Source of the DNA: Nocardioides massiliensis
Lineage (GTDB): Bacteria > Actinomycetota > Actinomycetes > Propionibacteriales > Nocardioidaceae
Length of the DNA: 64,000 bases
Assembly (NCBI RefSeq): GCF_030811215.1
Contig: NZ_JAUSQM010000001.1
Span: forward strand, 2,914,001 to 2,978,000
Direction: 5' to 3'
The position numbers were made by a program, and so were the translations under genes. Positions 18,027 through 26,226 of the stretch are shown piece by piece. Every line of letters starts with the position of its first letter. Within the stretch, counting starts at the first letter, position 1. A model generated the notes under the pieces. It was not told the origin of the DNA. It saw only the letters and a list, made by a program, of their open reading frames with translations, and made no database searches.

Positions 18027-18908
18027 TCAGAACTCGACGACCGCCTCGAGCATGTCGGCGAAGCGCAGCGCCTCGTGGATCGCCGCGTCCTCGTCGGGTC
18101 CGCCGAGGGCGTGGGCGAGCCGGGTCAGCAGGGTGTAGGCCGCCATGATCGCCGCGCCGTGCACCACGTCGCGTTCGGCGTACGCCGCTCCGCCGCGCCG
18201 TCCTGAGCTGGTCGAAGGATCCAACCCGGCCCGGTACGCCGTGAGCAACGGCCCCAGCGGGTCACGCACCGACAGCAGCACGATCCCGAGGTCGGCACCG
18301 AGGGGCTGCAGCCCGACGGCCGACCAGTCGATCGCGCGGACCCCGCCGGGCACACGCGCGCGCAGGTTCGCCCCGATCGCGTCCCCGTGGCTGAGGACCA
18401 GCGGCAGGGAGACGAAGGTCTCCCCCAGCTCGTCGCGGCGACGCCACAGCACCTCCGCGACCCCGGCGAGCGGGGTGGTCTCGAGCCCGTGCCAGCCGCC
18501 ACCGTGCTCGAGGGACCGCAACCGGTCGGGCAGGCTCGGCCGGCTCCACCACGCAGCAGCCGGCACGGCGCAGGCCGCGAAACGGCCCAGCGCCCAGGCA
18601 CGCTCCTCGCCGCTCAGCTCGTCGTCGGGGACCCACGGCGAGACCAGAGTCGCGCCGGCGTCGTCCTCATGGACCTCCACCGGCGGCGCGCAGAGGCCGG
18701 GGGTCTCCCGGAACGCCTCCTCGCGCGCCACCTCGACCTCGCGGCGCCAGTAGGTCCAATGCGCCGGGTCGTGGGCCGCTGCATCGTCCTCGCCCGGGCG
18801 GACGAGCCTCTTGACGACCCACGGCCGCTCGCCCGGCACGAGGAAGACCCCGGCGGTGCTGCTGCGCGGTGGCGCGAGCTGCTGCCACGCAGGGTCGGGG
18901 CGCCACAT
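18027..18908 (-). CDS. APH-fold (aminoglycoside phosphotransferase-like) kinase
   Basis: A 293-residue protein with the kinase-like fold. The catalytic loop is LSHGDAIGANL, with Asp and Asn (the HGDxxxxN pattern, about residues 174-181), and the metal-binding Asp is in RAIDWSAVG. An N-terminal Lys in WVVKRLV may contact ATP. Such proteins phosphorylate small hydroxyl or amino compounds; nothing here identifies the substrate, and drug resistance should not be assumed. Near its 3' end an 18-20 bp dispersed repeat is embedded in frame, encoding DPSTSSGRRGG (see repeats). Start at the ATG at 18908. Confidence 0.75.
   Translation of the reverse strand: MWRPDPAWQQLAPPRSSTAGVFLVPGERPWVVKRLVRPGEDDAAAHDPAHWTYWRREVEVAREEAFRETPGLCAPPVEVHEDDAGATLVSPWVPDDELSGEERAWALGRFAACAVPAAAWWSRPSLPDRLRSLEHGGGWHGLETTPLAGVAEVLWRRRDELGETFVSLPLVLSHGDAIGANLRARVPGGVRAIDWSAVGLQPLGADLGIVLLSVRDPLGPLLTAYRAGLDPSTSSGRRGGAAYAERDVVHGAAIMAAYTLLTRLAHALGGPDEDAAIHEALRFADMLEAVVEF
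18201..18220 (-). repeat. Dispersed TCGAC-type repeat, copy A (inside a coding sequence)
   Basis: Minus-strand sequence ATCCTTCGACCAGCTCAGGA shares the core TCGACNAGCTC with copies at 22611 and 62649. The motif is part of a repeat type common in actinobacterial and other genomes. Here it is translated within the APH-fold kinase. Confidence 0.6.
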
Positions 18909-18919
18909 GGCATGCGAAC

Positions 18920-19543
18920 CTACTGGTCGCGCTCCGGATCGTGGATCGCGACGCGCACACCCTGCGCCTCCCGGATCGCGGCGAGCAGCGCATCCTGCGA
19001 CGGTATGGGGAAGGTGAGCGCGACGTCGGGGACGGGATCCGGCAGCGCCCGCAGGTCGTGGTCGTCGAGCACCGCGGCGAGCGCGGCTCGGTCACCACCG
19101 ACCAGCAGCAGTGGCACGGGCGCCGGGTCGAGCAGGAGCAGCGCCGCGCGATCGGCGGCAGCGGCGTACGACGCCTTCGCCTGGTTGTCGCGCCGACGCG
19201 CGAAGCGCTGCTGGCTCTGCCCGCCCGCCTTGCTGCGCCCCTGGACGTGGCGGCGCGACACCTTGGTCGCCACGGGCGTCGTGCCGTGCAGGCGCGCCAC
19301 TGCGTGCCCGGCCTTCCGGGCGAGGAGGACGCCCCAGTCGTCGGGCGGCGCGAGCAGGCCCGGCAGTGCACCAAGTTCCTCGATGGCCCGGCCGTACGGC
19401 GCCCGCACCTCGGCGTACGCACCGTCGGCACCCGTGAGATGCAGGACGCCGGCCGCGACGTGCACCTCCACCGGGTGGTGGCGTGCGTCGAAGCCGGCGT
19501 ACCAGCGATCCCAGCGCTCCGGTGGCACCACCAGGTGCCGCAC
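18920..19543 (-). CDS. acVLRF1 family peptidyl-tRNA hydrolase-like protein
   Basis: A 207-residue protein of the actinobacterial VLRF1 family, related to eukaryotic Vms1 and the eRF1 catalytic domain. The key segment is QGRSKAGGQSQQRFARRRDNQA, where GGQ is the release-factor tripeptide that reaches the peptidyl-transferase centre. Members are thought to free peptides from stalled ribosomes. The GTG at 19543 lies 2 bp downstream of the sufT stop, so it is probably the last gene of the suf operon. Upstream in-frame residues belong to the sufT antisense frame and are not coding. Confidence 0.85.
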   Translation of the reverse strand: MRHLVVPPERWDRWYAGFDARHHPVEVHVAAGVLHLTGADGAYAEVRAPYGRAIEELGALPGLLAPPDDWGVLLARKAGHAVARLHGTTPVATKVSRRHVQGRSKAGGQSQQRFARRRDNQAKASYAAAADRAALLLLDPAPVPLLLVGGDRAALAAVLDDHDLRALPDPVPDVALTFPIPSQDALLAAIREAQGVRVAIHDPERDQ

Positions 19544-19545
19544 GC

Positions 19546-19905
19546 TCAGACGTTGAAGCCGAGGGCGCGCAGCTGCTCGCGGCCGTCGTCGGTGATCTTG
19601 TCCGGGCCCCACGGTGGCATCCAGACCCAGTTGATCGTGACGTCGTTGACCATGCCCTCCAGGGCACTGTGGGTCTGGTCCTCGATCACGTCGGTCAGCG
19701 GGCAGGCCGCGGACGTCAGCGTCATGTCGAGGACGACGTTGTGCTCGGGGTCGAGGTGCACGTCGTAGACGAGACCGAGGTCGACGACGTTGATGCCGAG
19801 CTCGGGGTCGACGACGTCCTTCATCGCCTCGGTGACCTCGTCCTTCGTCAGCGTGGTCGTGCCGCCGCCGAGGTCCACCTCGGGCAGGTCTGAGTGGTCG
19901 CTCAT
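19546..19905 (-). CDS. sufT: Fe-S assembly factor SufT (DUF59/MIP18 family)
   Basis: A 119-residue protein with the DUF59 core: MKDVVDPELGINVVDLGLVYDVHLD, then MTLTSAACPLTDVIEDQTHSAL with the conserved Cys, and VWMPPWGPDKIT. SufT proteins aid [4Fe-4S] cluster maturation or carriage. It follows sufU with a 4-bp ATGA overlap and precedes acVLRF1 by 2 bp, so all are likely one transcript. PaaD-like roles are unlikely given the suf context. Confidence 0.9.
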   Translation of the reverse strand: MSDHSDLPEVDLGGGTTTLTKDEVTEAMKDVVDPELGINVVDLGLVYDVHLDPEHNVVLDMTLTSAACPLTDVIEDQTHSALEGMVNDVTINWVWMPPWGPDKITDDGREQLRALGFNV

Positions 19906-20423
19906 GACGGGTCCTCCTGTGCAGTCGGGTCACTGGCGGCGGCCGCGAGCGCGGCGCCACCTCCAGCCTGGTTGGTGGCGTCCTTCCAGGCCATCCAGGC
20001 GAGCAGTGCGCACTTCACGCGCGCGGGGAACTTCGCGACGCCGGCGAAGGCGATGCCATCGCCGAGGACGTCCTCGTCGGGCTCGACCTGGCCGCGGCCC
20101 TGCATGAGCGCGAGGAAGTCGGCGTGGATCACCGCGGCCTCGCGCACCGGCTTGCCGATGAGCAGCTCGGTCAGCACCGATGTCGACGCCTGGCTGATCG
20201 AGCACCCCTCGGCGGCGTAGGAGACGTCGGCGACGACCGCGTCCTCCCCCTCACCCTCCAGGTGGACGCGCAGGGTCACCTCGTCCCCGCAGCTGGGGTT
20301 GACGTGGTGCACCTCCGCCTCGTGCGGGTCGCGCAGCCCCGCGTTGAGCGGGTTCTTGTAGTGGTCGAGGATGATCTCCTGGTAGAGCGCATCCAGGTCC
20401 TGACCGGGGGCGAACGAGCTCAT
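19902..20423 (-). CDS. sufU: Fe-S cluster assembly sulfur-transfer protein SufU
   Basis: A 173-residue IscU-like zinc protein. The three conserved Cys sit in NPSCGDEV (about residue 45), AAEGCSISQASTS (about 74) and ARVKCALLAW (about 137), with Asp in the first motif. The 18-20 residue insert typical of SufU versus IscU (GKPVREAAVIHADFLALMQG region) is present. It takes sulfur from SufS and passes it to the SufBCD scaffold. The ATG overlaps the sufS stop by 4 bp. The Ala-rich C-terminal tail is not conserved in general. Confidence 0.93.
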   Translation of the reverse strand: MSSFAPGQDLDALYQEIILDHYKNPLNAGLRDPHEAEVHHVNPSCGDEVTLRVHLEGEGEDAVVADVSYAAEGCSISQASTSVLTELLIGKPVREAAVIHADFLALMQGRGQVEPDEDVLGDGIAFAGVAKFPARVKCALLAWMAWKDATNQAGGGAALAAAASDPTAQEDPS

Positions 20424-21721
20424 GCGCCCGCTCCCGCCACCGTCGGGACCGTGCCGAAGTAGCGCTGCGTGTGGGCCAGGCCCTCGATGAACGCGTCGAT
20501 CTCGGCCGGTGTCGTGTAGAGGTACGACGACATCCGCGCCGAGCTCTGCACGCCGAAGCGCGCGTGTGCGGGCTTGGCGCAGTGGTGGCCCGCGCGCACG
20601 GCAATGCCCCGGGAGTCGAGCACCTGGGCGATGTCGTGCGGGTGGATGCCCTCGACCTCGAAGGAGATCGCGCCACCGCGCTCGCGCGCCGTGCGCGGCC
20701 CGAGGATCGTGATCCCGGGCAGCGTCGCCAGACCCTCGAGGGCGTAGGCCGTGATGGTCTCCTCGTGGCGGCGGATGGCGTCCAACCCGACACTCTGGAG
20801 GTAGTCGACCGCGACGCCGAGCCCGACCGCCTCGGCGATCGGCGGGGTGCCCGCCTCGAACTTGTGCGGGATGGCGGCGTACGTCGAGCGCTCCATCGCG
20901 ACCGTCGCGATCATCTCGCCGCCACCAAGGAACGGCGGCAGCTGCTCGAGGATCGCGCGCCGGCCCCACAGCACGCCGATGCCGGTCGGACCGACGACCT
21001 TGTGGCTGGTGAAGACCAGCAGGTCGGCGCCGGAGGCGACCACGTCGACCGGCATCTGCGGCGCGGCCTGCGAGGCGTCGACGACCACGATCGCCCCGAC
21101 CTCGTGGGCCCGCCGCGCGATGTCGGCGACCGGGTTGATCGTGCCGAGCATGTTGGACACCCATGTCAACGACACCACGCGGGTGCGCTCGGTGATCAGC
21201 GAGTCGATGTCGCTCAGGTCGAGCAGGCCGTCGTCGGTGAGCCCGAACCAGCGCAGCTTCGCGCCGGTGCGCTCGGCCAGCATCTGCCACGGCACGATGT
21301 TGGAGTGGTGCTCCATCTCGGTGATGACGATCTCGTCGCCCTCACCGAGCCGGTCCCATTGCGCCGCACCGGTGTCGATCCCCCGCGCGTCACCCAGGCT
21401 GCGCGCGACGAGGTTGAGCGCCTCGGAGGCGTTCTTGGTGAAGATGACCTCGTCGCGCGAGGGCGCGTTGAGGAACGCCGCGACCCTGTCCCGGCCGCCC
21501 TCGAACGCCTCCGACGCCTCGACGCCGAGCTGATGCATCGCCCGGGCCACGTTGGCGTTGTGGTGCTCGAGGTGGTCGACCATCGCGTCGATGACCACCT
21601 GCGGCTTCTGCGAGGTGTTCGCGCTGTCGAGGTAGACCAGCGGGTGCCCGCCCGCGAGCGTGCGCTCGAGGATCGGGAAGTCCTGCCGGATCATCTCCAG
21701 CTCGGGGAGGAGTCCCTCCAT
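20420..21721 (-). CDS. sufS: Cysteine desulfurase SufS
   Basis: A 433-residue PLP enzyme (class V aminotransferase fold) that releases sulfur from cysteine. The PLP-binding Lys is in FTSHKVVGPTGIGVLWG, and VVDASQAAPQ holds the PLP-binding Asp. The catalytic Cys is in RAGHHCAKPAHARFG near residue 375. The ATG at 21721 fits the family start (MEGLLPELEMIRQDFPIL); an in-frame extension upstream runs through a palindromic repeat region. It is separated from sufC by about 109 bp holding that palindrome, the longest gap between operon genes here. Confidence 0.94.
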   Translation of the reverse strand: MEGLLPELEMIRQDFPILERTLAGGHPLVYLDSANTSQKPQVVIDAMVDHLEHHNANVARAMHQLGVEASEAFEGGRDRVAAFLNAPSRDEVIFTKNASEALNLVARSLGDARGIDTGAAQWDRLGEGDEIVITEMEHHSNIVPWQMLAERTGAKLRWFGLTDDGLLDLSDIDSLITERTRVVSLTWVSNMLGTINPVADIARRAHEVGAIVVVDASQAAPQMPVDVVASGADLLVFTSHKVVGPTGIGVLWGRRAILEQLPPFLGGGEMIATVAMERSTYAAIPHKFEAGTPPIAEAVGLGVAVDYLQSVGLDAIRRHEETITAYALEGLATLPGITILGPRTARERGGAISFEVEGIHPHDIAQVLDSRGIAVRAGHHCAKPAHARFGVQSSARMSSYLYTTPAEIDAFIEGLAHTQRYFGTVPTVAGAGA

Positions 21722-21736
21722 CGCGTGTCCTTCCTG

Positions 21737-21841
21737 CGTCGTGCTGAGTGGTGCTGGGCCAGGCGGAGGAGCGAAGGCGGCCGTCGGGCGAAGCGGGCCG
21801 CCGAGCGACGACCACGCCGCCCAGTGCCGCTCAGACCGACG
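21737..21841. repeat. Imperfect 105-bp palindrome between sufS and sufC
   Basis: Arms of 23 bp (21737-21759 and 21819-21841) match at 18 positions. Inside lies a perfect GGCGGCC/GGCCGCC pair. The element ends within the last codons of sufC. It could fold as a long hairpin in the suf transcript. Confidence 0.6.
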
Positions 21842-22589
21842 CAGCGGTGTACTTCTCGTAGCCGTTCGCCTCGAGCTCGTCGGCGAGCTCGGGACCACCC
21901 TGCTCGGCGATCCGGCCGTCGACGAAGACGTGGACCTGGTCGGGCTTGATGTAGCGCAGGATCCGCGTGTAGTGCGTGATCAGCAGGACGCCCTTGCCCT
22001 CCTGCTCACGGAAGCGGTTCACGCCCTCGGAGACGATCCGCAGCGCGTCGATGTCGAGGCCGGAGTCGGTCTCGTCGAGGACGGCGACCTTGGGGTTCAG
22101 CAGCTCGAGCTGGACGATCTCGTGACGCTTCTTCTCACCACCGGAGAAGCCCTCGTTGACGTTGCGCTGGGCGAACGCGGGGTCCATCTGGACCCGGCTC
22201 ATCGTCTCGTTGACGTCCTTGACCCAGGTGCGCAGCTTGGGGGCCTCGCCATCGATGGCGGTCTTGGCGGTGCGCAGGAAGTTCGACACCGAGACGCCGG
22301 GCACCTCGACGGGGTACTGCATCGCGAGGAAGAGACCGGCGCGGGCGCGCTCGTCGACGCTCATCTCCAGCACGTCGTCACCGTCGAGGGTGACCGTGCC
22401 GGAGGTGACCGTGTATTTCGGGTGGCCCGCGATCGAGTAGGCCAGCGTGGACTTGCCGGACCCGTTGGGGCCCATGATCGCGTGGGTCTCGCCGCCGTTG
22501 ATGGTCAGCGTGACGCCCTTGAGGATCTCCTTGGGACCGTCCTCGGTCTCCACGGAGACGTGCAGGTCCTTGATCTCCAGGGTGCTCAT
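21831..22589 (-). CDS. sufC: Fe-S assembly ATPase SufC
   Basis: A 252-residue ABC-type ATPase. Walker A is GPNGSGKST (about residue 35), signature GFSGGEKKRHEIVQLELL, Walker B VAVLDETDSGLD and switch ITHYTRIL. The ETDSGLD sequence and the YPVEVPGVSVSNFLR segment are SufC hallmarks. It binds SufB and SufD and drives scaffold opening. The ATG at 22589 follows aaggagcacc. A TCGAC-type repeat lies in the 73-bp gap upstream (sufD stop at 22663). Confidence 0.95.
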   Translation of the reverse strand: MSTLEIKDLHVSVETEDGPKEILKGVTLTINGGETHAIMGPNGSGKSTLAYSIAGHPKYTVTSGTVTLDGDDVLEMSVDERARAGLFLAMQYPVEVPGVSVSNFLRTAKTAIDGEAPKLRTWVKDVNETMSRVQMDPAFAQRNVNEGFSGGEKKRHEIVQLELLNPKVAVLDETDSGLDIDALRIVSEGVNRFREQEGKGVLLITHYTRILRYIKPDQVHVFVDGRIAEQGGPELADELEANGYEKYTAASV

Positions 22590-22610
22590 TGCAGGGTGCT
22601 CCTTGTGCGG

Positions 22611-22632
22611 GGTCTCGACGAGCTCGACCAGC
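22611..22632 (-). repeat. Dispersed TCGAC-type repeat, copy B (sufD-sufC gap)
   Basis: Plus-strand core CTCGACGAGCTCGACC, flanked by GGT and AGC, is nearly palindromic. It shares TCGACNAGCTC with copy A and resembles copy C. It sits between sufD and sufC and would be transcribed in the operon. Confidence 0.6.
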
Positions 22633-22662
22633 AAGGTGGGCGGCTCGACCGGTGGAATGGGG

Positions 22663-23850
22663 TCAGCGGATCTCGAGCAGGTGCCGCTCGAGCTCGGACT
22701 CGACGGTGGACTGCAGGCGCTCCTCGAGGGCGGGGACGCCGATCTTGCGGATGAGGTCGGCGAAGAAGCCGTGGACCACCAGTCGGCGGGACTCCTCCTC
22801 GCTGATGCCGCGCGAGCGCAGGTAGAACAGCTGCTGGTCATCGAACCGGGCCGTCGCCGAGGCATGCCCGGCACCGGCGATCTCGCCGGTCTCGATCTCC
22901 AGGTTGGGCACCGAGTCGGCGCGGCAGCCCTCGGTGAGCACGAGGTTGCGGTTCTCCTCGTAGGTCTCGATCCCCTCGGCGACCTTGCGGATCAGCACGT
23001 TGCCGATCCACACGGTGTGCGCGCCCTCGCCCTGCAGCGCACCCTTGTAGATCGCGTTGCTCTTGGTGCGGGGCGCGGTGTGGTCGGCGAAGATGCGGTG
23101 CTCGAGGTGCTGACCGGCGTCGGCGAAGTAGAGACCGAGCAGCTCGGCCTCGCCCCCGGGGCCGTCGTAGGTGACGTTGGAGTCCATCCGGACCAGGTCG
23201 CCGCCGAAGCTGATCGCGACGTGCTTGTAGCTCGCGTCGCGGCCGACCTGCGCCTGGTGGTGCGAGAGATGCACGGCGTCGTCGGCCCAGTCCTGCAGCG
23301 AGACGACCGTGACCTGCGCGCCGTCGCCGACGGCGACCTCCACGACCTGGGCCAGCGCGGCCGAACCGGTGTGGTTGAGCACCACGACGGCTCGCGCGTG
23401 GGCACCGAACCGGAGGACGACCCGTCCAGCCTCGTTGACGCCGGCGTCGGCGCCGGTCAGGTCGATCATCACCGGCTCGGCGATCTCGGCGTCGGCCGGC
23501 ACGTCGACCAGCAGCGCCGTGTCGACCTCGGCCAGGATCCGGGCGGTGAACCGGCTGTTGGGCACGAGACCGCTGATCCCCTTGAGGGCGGCGGCCTCCT
23601 CACCGGAGACCTCCTCGACCCGGACCCCGTCCGGGGCCGTCCAGGTGCGCGCGGTGCCACCGGTGCCGAACGGCGCGTCGGCGTGCAGCTCCTTGAGCCG
23701 GTTGAGCGGGGTGAACCGCCAGATCTCGTCCTTGCGCCCCGGGACGGGGTGCGCCTCGACGTCCCACGACCCCTCGGGGTGCAGGTGCGAGAGCACCTTG
23801 TCTCCTGCCTCCGCTGCGCGTGCGGCCGCGGGCTCTTGCGTCACAGTCAC
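22663..23850 (-). CDS. sufD: Fe-S assembly scaffold protein SufD
   Basis: A 395-residue beta-helix protein of the SufBD family. Features include DEIWRFTPLNRLKEL near the N-terminus and a beta-helical core with DSNVTYDGPGGEAELLGLYF and HTAPRTKSNAIYKGAL. The conserved C-terminal segment is CRADSVPNLEIET-GEIAGAGHASATARFDDQQLFYLRSRGI. It pairs with SufB on SufC2 to build [4Fe-4S] clusters. The start is taken at the GTG at 23850, where VTVTQEP begins; a second in-frame GTG two codons later is equally possible. It lies 70 bp downstream of sufB. Confidence 0.93.
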   Translation of the reverse strand: MTVTQEPAAARAAEAGDKVLSHLHPEGSWDVEAHPVPGRKDEIWRFTPLNRLKELHADAPFGTGGTARTWTAPDGVRVEEVSGEEAAALKGISGLVPNSRFTARILAEVDTALLVDVPADAEIAEPVMIDLTGADAGVNEAGRVVLRFGAHARAVVVLNHTGSAALAQVVEVAVGDGAQVTVVSLQDWADDAVHLSHHQAQVGRDASYKHVAISFGGDLVRMDSNVTYDGPGGEAELLGLYFADAGQHLEHRIFADHTAPRTKSNAIYKGALQGEGAHTVWIGNVLIRKVAEGIETYEENRNLVLTEGCRADSVPNLEIETGEIAGAGHASATARFDDQQLFYLRSRGISEEESRRLVVHGFFADLIRKIGVPALEERLQSTVESELERHLLEIR

Positions 23851-23920
23851 GTCTGTCCTTCGTTCCTCGTCTGGTCGGTCGCGGATGGGGTGTGGCGGGT
23901 GGGTGATCAGCAGCTGCTGG

Positions 23921-25378
23921 TCAGCCGACCGCGCCCTCCATCTGCAACTCGATGAGCCGGTTGAGCTCGAGGGCGTACTCCATGGGCAGCTCCTTGGCGA
24001 TGGGCTCGACGAAGCCACGCACGATCATCGCCATCGCCTCGTCCTCCTCCATCCCGCGGCTCATGAGGTAGAAGAGCTGGTCCTCAGAGACCTTGGAGAC
24101 GCTCGCCTCGTGGCCCATCGACACGTCGTCCTCGCGGATGTCGACGTACGGGTAGGTGTCGGAGCGGCTGATCTGGTCGACCAGCAGCGCATCGCACAGG
24201 ACGTTGGACTTCGAGCCGTAGGCGCCCTCGTTGACCTGCACGAGACCGCGGTACGACGTCCGGCCGCCGCCGCGCGCCACCGACTTGCTCAGGATCGAGC
24301 TGGAGGTGTGGGGAGCGGCGTGCACCATCTTGGCGCCGGCGTCCTGGTGCTGGCCCTCGCCCGCGAAGGCGATGGAGAGGGTCTCGCCCTTGGCGTGCTC
24401 ACCCATGAGGAACACGGCCGGGTACTTCATCGTCACCTTGGAGCCGATGTTGCCGTCGACCCACTCCATGGTGGCGCCGGCCTCGCAGGTCGCGCGCTTG
24501 GTCACCAGGTTGTAGACGTTGTTGGACCAGTTCTGGATGGTCGTGTAGCGGCAGCGGCCGCCCTTCTTCACGACGATCTCCACGACGGCGGAGTGCAGCG
24601 AGTCGGAGCTGTAGATCGGCGCGGTGCAGCCCTCGACGTAGTGAACGTAGGCACCCTCGTCGACGATGATCAGCGTGCGCTCGAACTGGCCCATGTTCTC
24701 GGTGTTGATCCGGAAGTAGGCCTGCAGCGGGATGTCGACGTGGACACCCGGCGGGACGTAGATGAACGAACCGCCCGACCACACGGCGCTGTTGAGCGCG
24801 GAGAACTTGTTGTCACCGATCGGGATGACCGTGCCGAAATACTCCTGGAAGATCTCCGGGTGCTCGCGCAGCGCGGTGTCGGTGTCGAGGAAGAGAACGC
24901 CCTGCGCCTCGAGCTCCTCGTTGATCTTGTGGTAGACCACCTCGGACTCGTACTGCGCGGCGACGCCGGAGACCAGCCGCTGCTTCTCGGCCTCGGGGAT
25001 GCCGAGCCGGTCGTAGGTGTTCTTGATCTCCTCCGGCAGGTCGTCCCAGGTCTGGGCCTGCTTCTCGGTGGAGCGGACGAAGTACTTGATGTTGTCGAAG
25101 TCGATGCCGTCGAGCTCGGCGCCCCAGCGGGGCATCGGCTTGCGGTCGAAGAGCTTCAGGCCCTTGAGCCGGAAGTCGAGCATCCAGTCGGGCTCGTCCT
25201 TCTTGGAGGAGATGTCGCGGACGACGGCCTCGCTCAGGCCGCGCTGCGCGGCAGCGCCGGCGACGTCGGCGTCGGCCCAGCCGAACTCGTAGCGGCCGAT
25301 CCCCTCGAGGCCCGGGTTGAGCTCCTCGATCGTGGGCTGCGCACCGGTGGTTGCACCAGTCGTGGGGGAGGTGGTCAT
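23921..25378 (-). CDS. sufB: Fe-S assembly scaffold protein SufB
   Basis: A 485-residue scaffold protein. The core includes [42 protein letters not shown] (with the conserved Cys), and [21 protein letters not shown]. The C-terminal [24 protein letters not shown] follows. These are invariant SufB features. No intein is present, unlike mycobacterial SufB, where one interrupts the gene. Its ATG overlaps the sufR stop by 4 bp, so the two are translationally coupled. Confidence 0.96.
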   Translation of the reverse strand: MTTSPTTGATTGAQPTIEELNPGLEGIGRYEFGWADADVAGAAAQRGLSEAVVRDISSKKDEPDWMLDFRLKGLKLFDRKPMPRWGAELDGIDFDNIKYFVRSTEKQAQTWDDLPEEIKNTYDRLGIPEAEKQRLVSGVAAQYESEVVYHKINEELEAQGVLFLDTDTALREHPEIFQEYFGTVIPIGDNKFSALNSAVWSGGSFIYVPPGVHVDIPLQAYFRINTENMGQFERTLIIVDEGAYVHYVEGCTAPIYSSDSLHSAVVEIVVKKGGRCRYTTIQNWSNNVYNLVTKRATCEAGATMEWVDGNIGSKVTMKYPAVFLMGEHAKGETLSIAFAGEGQHQDAGAKMVHAAPHTSSSILSKSVARGGGRTSYRGLVQVNEGAYGSKSNVLCDALLVDQISRSDTYPYVDIREDDVSMGHEASVSKVSEDQLFYLMSRGMEEDEAMAMIVRGFVEPIAKELPMEYALELNRLIELQMEGAVG

Positions 25379-26124
25379 GAGGACGCTCCGTTCTTGTCGG
25401 GGATGGAGCCGGACAGGCGTGTGGTGTCGGGAATGCAGGTGGTGCAGACGCCGTCGCCGTGGGCGATGGTGGCGAGGCGCTGCACGTGGCGGCCGAGGAT
25501 GCGGGAGATGACCTCCGTCTCGGCCTCGCACAGCTGGGGGAACTCGTGGGCGACGTGGGCGACCGGGCAGTGCTGCTGACACAGCTGCTCACCGACCGGG
25601 GCCTGCCGCACCGACGCGGCGTAGCCGTGCCGGCTGAAGATGACCGCGAGCACCTCGGCGGGGCTCAGGTCGGGGTGGGAGGCGCTGACCTCGGCGAACT
25701 CCGCCTCGAACGTCGCGACCCGGCGGCGCGCGAAGGCCATGACGGCCTCCTCGCCCCCGGTCTCGGCCAGGAAGCGCAGCGCGTCGACCGCGAGGTCGTC
25801 GTAGTGCTGGTCGAAGGCGTCGCGTCCGGCCGGGGTCAGGGCGAAGAGCTTGGCGGGTCGTCCGCGGCCGCGCGCACCGTGCGCACGCGGCTCCCGCGGC
25901 TCCACCTGGCCCTCCTCGAGCAGCTGATCGAGGTGGCGGCGTACGGCGGCAGGGGTCAGCTCCAGGCGCGCAGCCAGGGCGGCAGCCGTCGACGGACCGT
26001 TCTCCAGGATGGAGCGCGCCACGCGCTCGCGGGTGGTGTCCTTGGGGGGTTCAGCAGGGACGTCGAGAGTCACCGGTCCCGAGCGTGCGCGCCGCGGCAT
26101 GCGGTCAGTCGCTCGGATTTCCAC
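25375..26124 (-). CDS. sufR: Transcriptional regulator SufR (Fe-S sensing)
   Basis: About 249 residues. An N-terminal winged helix ([40 protein letters not shown]) is followed by a C-terminal domain with Cys residues in [17 protein letters not shown] and VCTTCIPD that can hold a [4Fe-4S] cluster. SufR represses suf when clusters are sufficient. The start is uncertain: the GTG at 26124 lies 6 bp from a GACACT -10 and would be leaderless; the ATG at 26100 is the alternative. It is first in the suf operon and divergent from an ABC transporter. Confidence 0.9.
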   Translation of the reverse strand: MEIRATDRMPRRARSGPVTLDVPAEPPKDTTRERVARSILENGPSTAAALAARLELTPAAVRRHLDQLLEEGQVEPREPRAHGARGRGRPAKLFALTPAGRDAFDQHYDDLAVDALRFLAETGGEEAVMAFARRRVATFEAEFAEVSASHPDLSPAEVLAVIFSRHGYAASVRQAPVGEQLCQQHCPVAHVAHEFPQLCEAETEVISRILGRHVQRLATIAHGDGVCTTCIPDTTRLSGSIPDKNGASS

Positions 26125-26125
26125 A

Positions 26126-26160
26126 ACACCAGTGTCGCCATATTCAGCGGACCGTTCAAC
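26126..26160 (-). promoter_or_regulatory. suf operon promoter with candidate SufR operator
   Basis: On the minus strand TTGAAC and GACACT (26131-26136) are 17 bp apart. The palindrome-like ACACTGGTGT (26126-26135) overlaps the -10 and the start point. A repressor bound there would block initiation. SufR binding is inferred. Confidence 0.45.
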
Positions 26161-26212
26161 CAAGGTGACCCTAAGCACGCGACCCACGCGGAACGAGCAG
26201 CAGTTGCGAGCC

Positions 26213-26218
26213 TAAACT
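26213..26218 (+). promoter_or_regulatory. -10 element of a leaderless promoter (ABC ATPase gene)
   Basis: TAAACT ends 8 bases before the GTG at 26227, placing the transcript start at or next to the codon. Confidence 0.5.
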
Positions 26219-26226
26219 CTCTCGTT

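Noticed and set aside
18027-18908. Calling the APH-fold kinase an antibiotic resistance gene
   Set aside because: Only the general kinase motifs are visible; no substrate-specific features support resistance.
19544-19960. Upstream extension of the acVLRF1 frame
   Set aside because: Arg-rich shadow of sufT; homology starts at the GTG at 19543.
23921-25378. Possible intein in SufB, as in mycobacteria
   Set aside because: The reading frame is continuous at normal length with no intein motifs.
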